A stretch of 5,482 nt of DNA, taken from contig JAKAIQ010000153.1 in the NCBI GenBank assembly GCA_021825035.1, positions 1 to 5,482 on the forward strand, read 5' to 3'. The position numbers and the translations under genes were made by a program. Positions 4,428 through 5,482 of this stretch are shown here, one piece after another; positions within the stretch are counted from its first letter, which is position 1; each line of letters begins with the position of its first letter. This stretch comes from Deltaproteobacteria bacterium. Its GTDB lineage: Bacteria > Desulfobacterota > GWC2-55-46. A model generated the notes under the pieces. That model was not told the origin of the DNA and did not search any database. It was given only the letters and a program-made list of their open reading frames with translations.

Positions 4428-5482
4428 TTATTTGTTCCATTCGAGTTCCCGGTAAAAATATCTTTTCCTGAAATACAACGCGACATTCACAAGGCTTATT
4501 AAAACAGGCACTTCGACCAACGGCCCCACTACCGCCGCTAAAGCCGCTCCTGAATTAATGCCAAAAACGGCGATGGCGACGGCGATGGCAAGTTCAAAGT
4601 TATTGCTCGCGGCCGTAAATGCCACCGTGACGGTCTTTGAATAATCGATGCCGATTTTACGCCCCATCCAGAAACTGGCAAAAAACATTATTACAAAATA
4701 GACCACAAGCGGAAAAGCTATCTTGACGACATCGAACGGAACGCTTAAAAGCATCCCGCCTTTCAAGCTGAACATTGCAACGACCGTAAAGAGGAGCGCT
4801 ATCAGGGTAAGAGGGCTTATTACGGGTATGAACGAATTTTCATACCATGACCGTCCCATCTTCCTCGTTAAAATCAGCCGGGTAAGAAAGCCGGCCATAA
4901 ATGGGATGCCAAGGTATATGAGAACGCTCCCTGCGATCCGGCCGATGCTTATGTCAAGGACGCGTCCGTCCAGTCCAAAGGCCCGCGGCAGGACCGTAAT
5001 AAAGAACCACGCATACACGCTGTAAAAAAATATCTGGAAGATGCTGTTAAAGGCGACAAGCCCGGCGGCATACTCGGTATCTCCACGGGCAAGCTCGTTC
5101 CATACAATCACCATGGCGATGCAGCGCGCTATCCCGACAAGTATCAGTCCTGTCATGTAGTCGGGGTGCTTATGCAGAAAAAACACGGCAAGGGCAAACA
5201 TCAATAGCGGCCCTATCACCCAGTTTTGCGCCATGGATATTCCCAGCACCTTCGAATCCCTGAACACCCTGCCGAGCTCCTCATACCTGACCTTTGCCAA
5301 AGGCGGATACATCATCAGGATCAGTCCGACAGCTATGGGGATATTCGTAGTTCCGAAGCTGAAACGGTTAACGAAACCGGAGGCGCCCGGCAACAGGAGG
5401 TCGCCCGCCACGCCTATACACATGGCAAGGAAAATCCAGAGGGCCAGATACCTGTCAAGGGATGAAAGTCTTTTGGTCGAAT
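4428..5482 (-). CDS. acr3: ACR3-family arsenite efflux permease (N-terminus off window)
   Basis: ACR3 proteins export arsenite, As(OH)3, and sometimes antimonite across the inner membrane using the proton gradient. The frame stays open to the right edge: upstream of the ATG at 5423 it encodes STKRLSSLDRYLALWIFLA, the typical ACR3 opening, so that ATG is internal and only about ten residues are missing. The visible 350 residues contain about ten hydrophobic segments (roughly 11-30, 47-61, 80-102, 110-128, 140-166, 182-204, 218-238, 250-272, 284-307, 312-336). Family signatures include GIARCIAMVIVWN with the invariant TM4 cysteine (visible residue 120), SNNFELAIA with the essential TM9 glutamate (296) and GPLVEVPVLI. 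The 176-residue Cys-Glu spacing fits, from memory, Cys129 and Glu305 of the studied Corynebacterium protein. It is unrelated in sequence to E. coli-type ArsB. Its DNA is more AT-rich than its neighbours (22 of 60 G/C at 4681-4740, against 45 of 60 at 3301-3360 in recJ), hinting at horizontal gain. Other ars genes, if any, are off the right edge. The stop is TAA. Confidence 0.95.
   Translation of the reverse strand, partial: STKRLSSLDRYLALWIFLAMCIGVAGDLLLPGASGFVNRFSFGTTNIPIAVGLILMMYPPLAKVRYEELGRVFRDSKVLGISMAQNWVIGPLLMFALAVFFLHKHPDYMTGLILVGIARCIAMVIVWNELARGDTEYAAGLVAFNSIFQIFFYSVYAWFFITVLPRAFGLDGRVLDISIGRIAGSVLIYLGIPFMAGFLTRLILTRKMGRSWYENSFIPVISPLTLIALLFTVVAMFSLKGGMLLSVPFDVVKIAFPLVVYFVIMFFASFWMGRKIGIDYSKTVTVAFTAASNNFELAIAVAIAVFGINSGAALAAVVGPLVEVPVLISLVNVALYFRKRYFYRELEWNK

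Noticed and set aside
4043..4486. Minus-strand open frame of 147 codons spanning the permease end and the recJ start
   Set aside because: Overlaps two well-supported genes in another frame, has a low-complexity Arg-rich translation and no domain.

Overview
The window comes from a GC-rich chromosome of a Gram-negative-type bacterium. A deltaproteobacterial or Nitrospirota-like lineage is my best guess, from the pairing of a pyruvoyl-type arginine decarboxylase with agmatinase, the short SLT-type transglycosylase and the style of RecJ. This placement is inference from remembered family members, not a search. All five genes lie on the minus strand, so transcription runs from high to low coordinates. 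No rRNA, tRNA, CRISPR array, transposase, phage gene or toxin-antitoxin gene was seen.

Region by region, in transcription order: (1) 5482-4428 holds most of an ACR3-family arsenite efflux permease. Its N-terminus lies off the right edge, and it is visibly more AT-rich than the rest. (2) 4427-4189 is a gap with a plausible sigma70 promoter (4300-4328) and a small GC-rich hairpin leading into recJ. (3) 4188-2485 is recJ, the single-strand-specific 5'-3' exonuclease. (4) 2484-2192 is a gap containing the best promoter of the window (TTGACA-17-TATAGT, 2372-2400), followed by a leader of roughly 170 nt that folds into at least four hairpins and ends next to a Shine-Dalgarno sequence. (5) 2191-1577 is a small secreted lytic transglycosylase. 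(6) 1576-1342 holds two long inverted repeats and a perfect TATAAT box just upstream of speB. (7) 1341-433 is agmatinase (speB). (8) 432-291 is a structured spacer with an 8-bp tandem direct repeat. (9) 290-1 is the N-terminal part of pyruvoyl-dependent arginine decarboxylase (pdaD), cut by the left edge.

speB and pdaD encode the two steps arginine -> agmatine -> putrescine plus urea, so they form a functional pair. The other genes (arsenite export, DNA repair, cell-wall remodelling) look like unrelated neighbours with their own promoters. I see no clear undescribed protein system. The most interesting signals are non-coding: the structured leader in front of the transglycosylase and the inverted repeats around the speB promoter.
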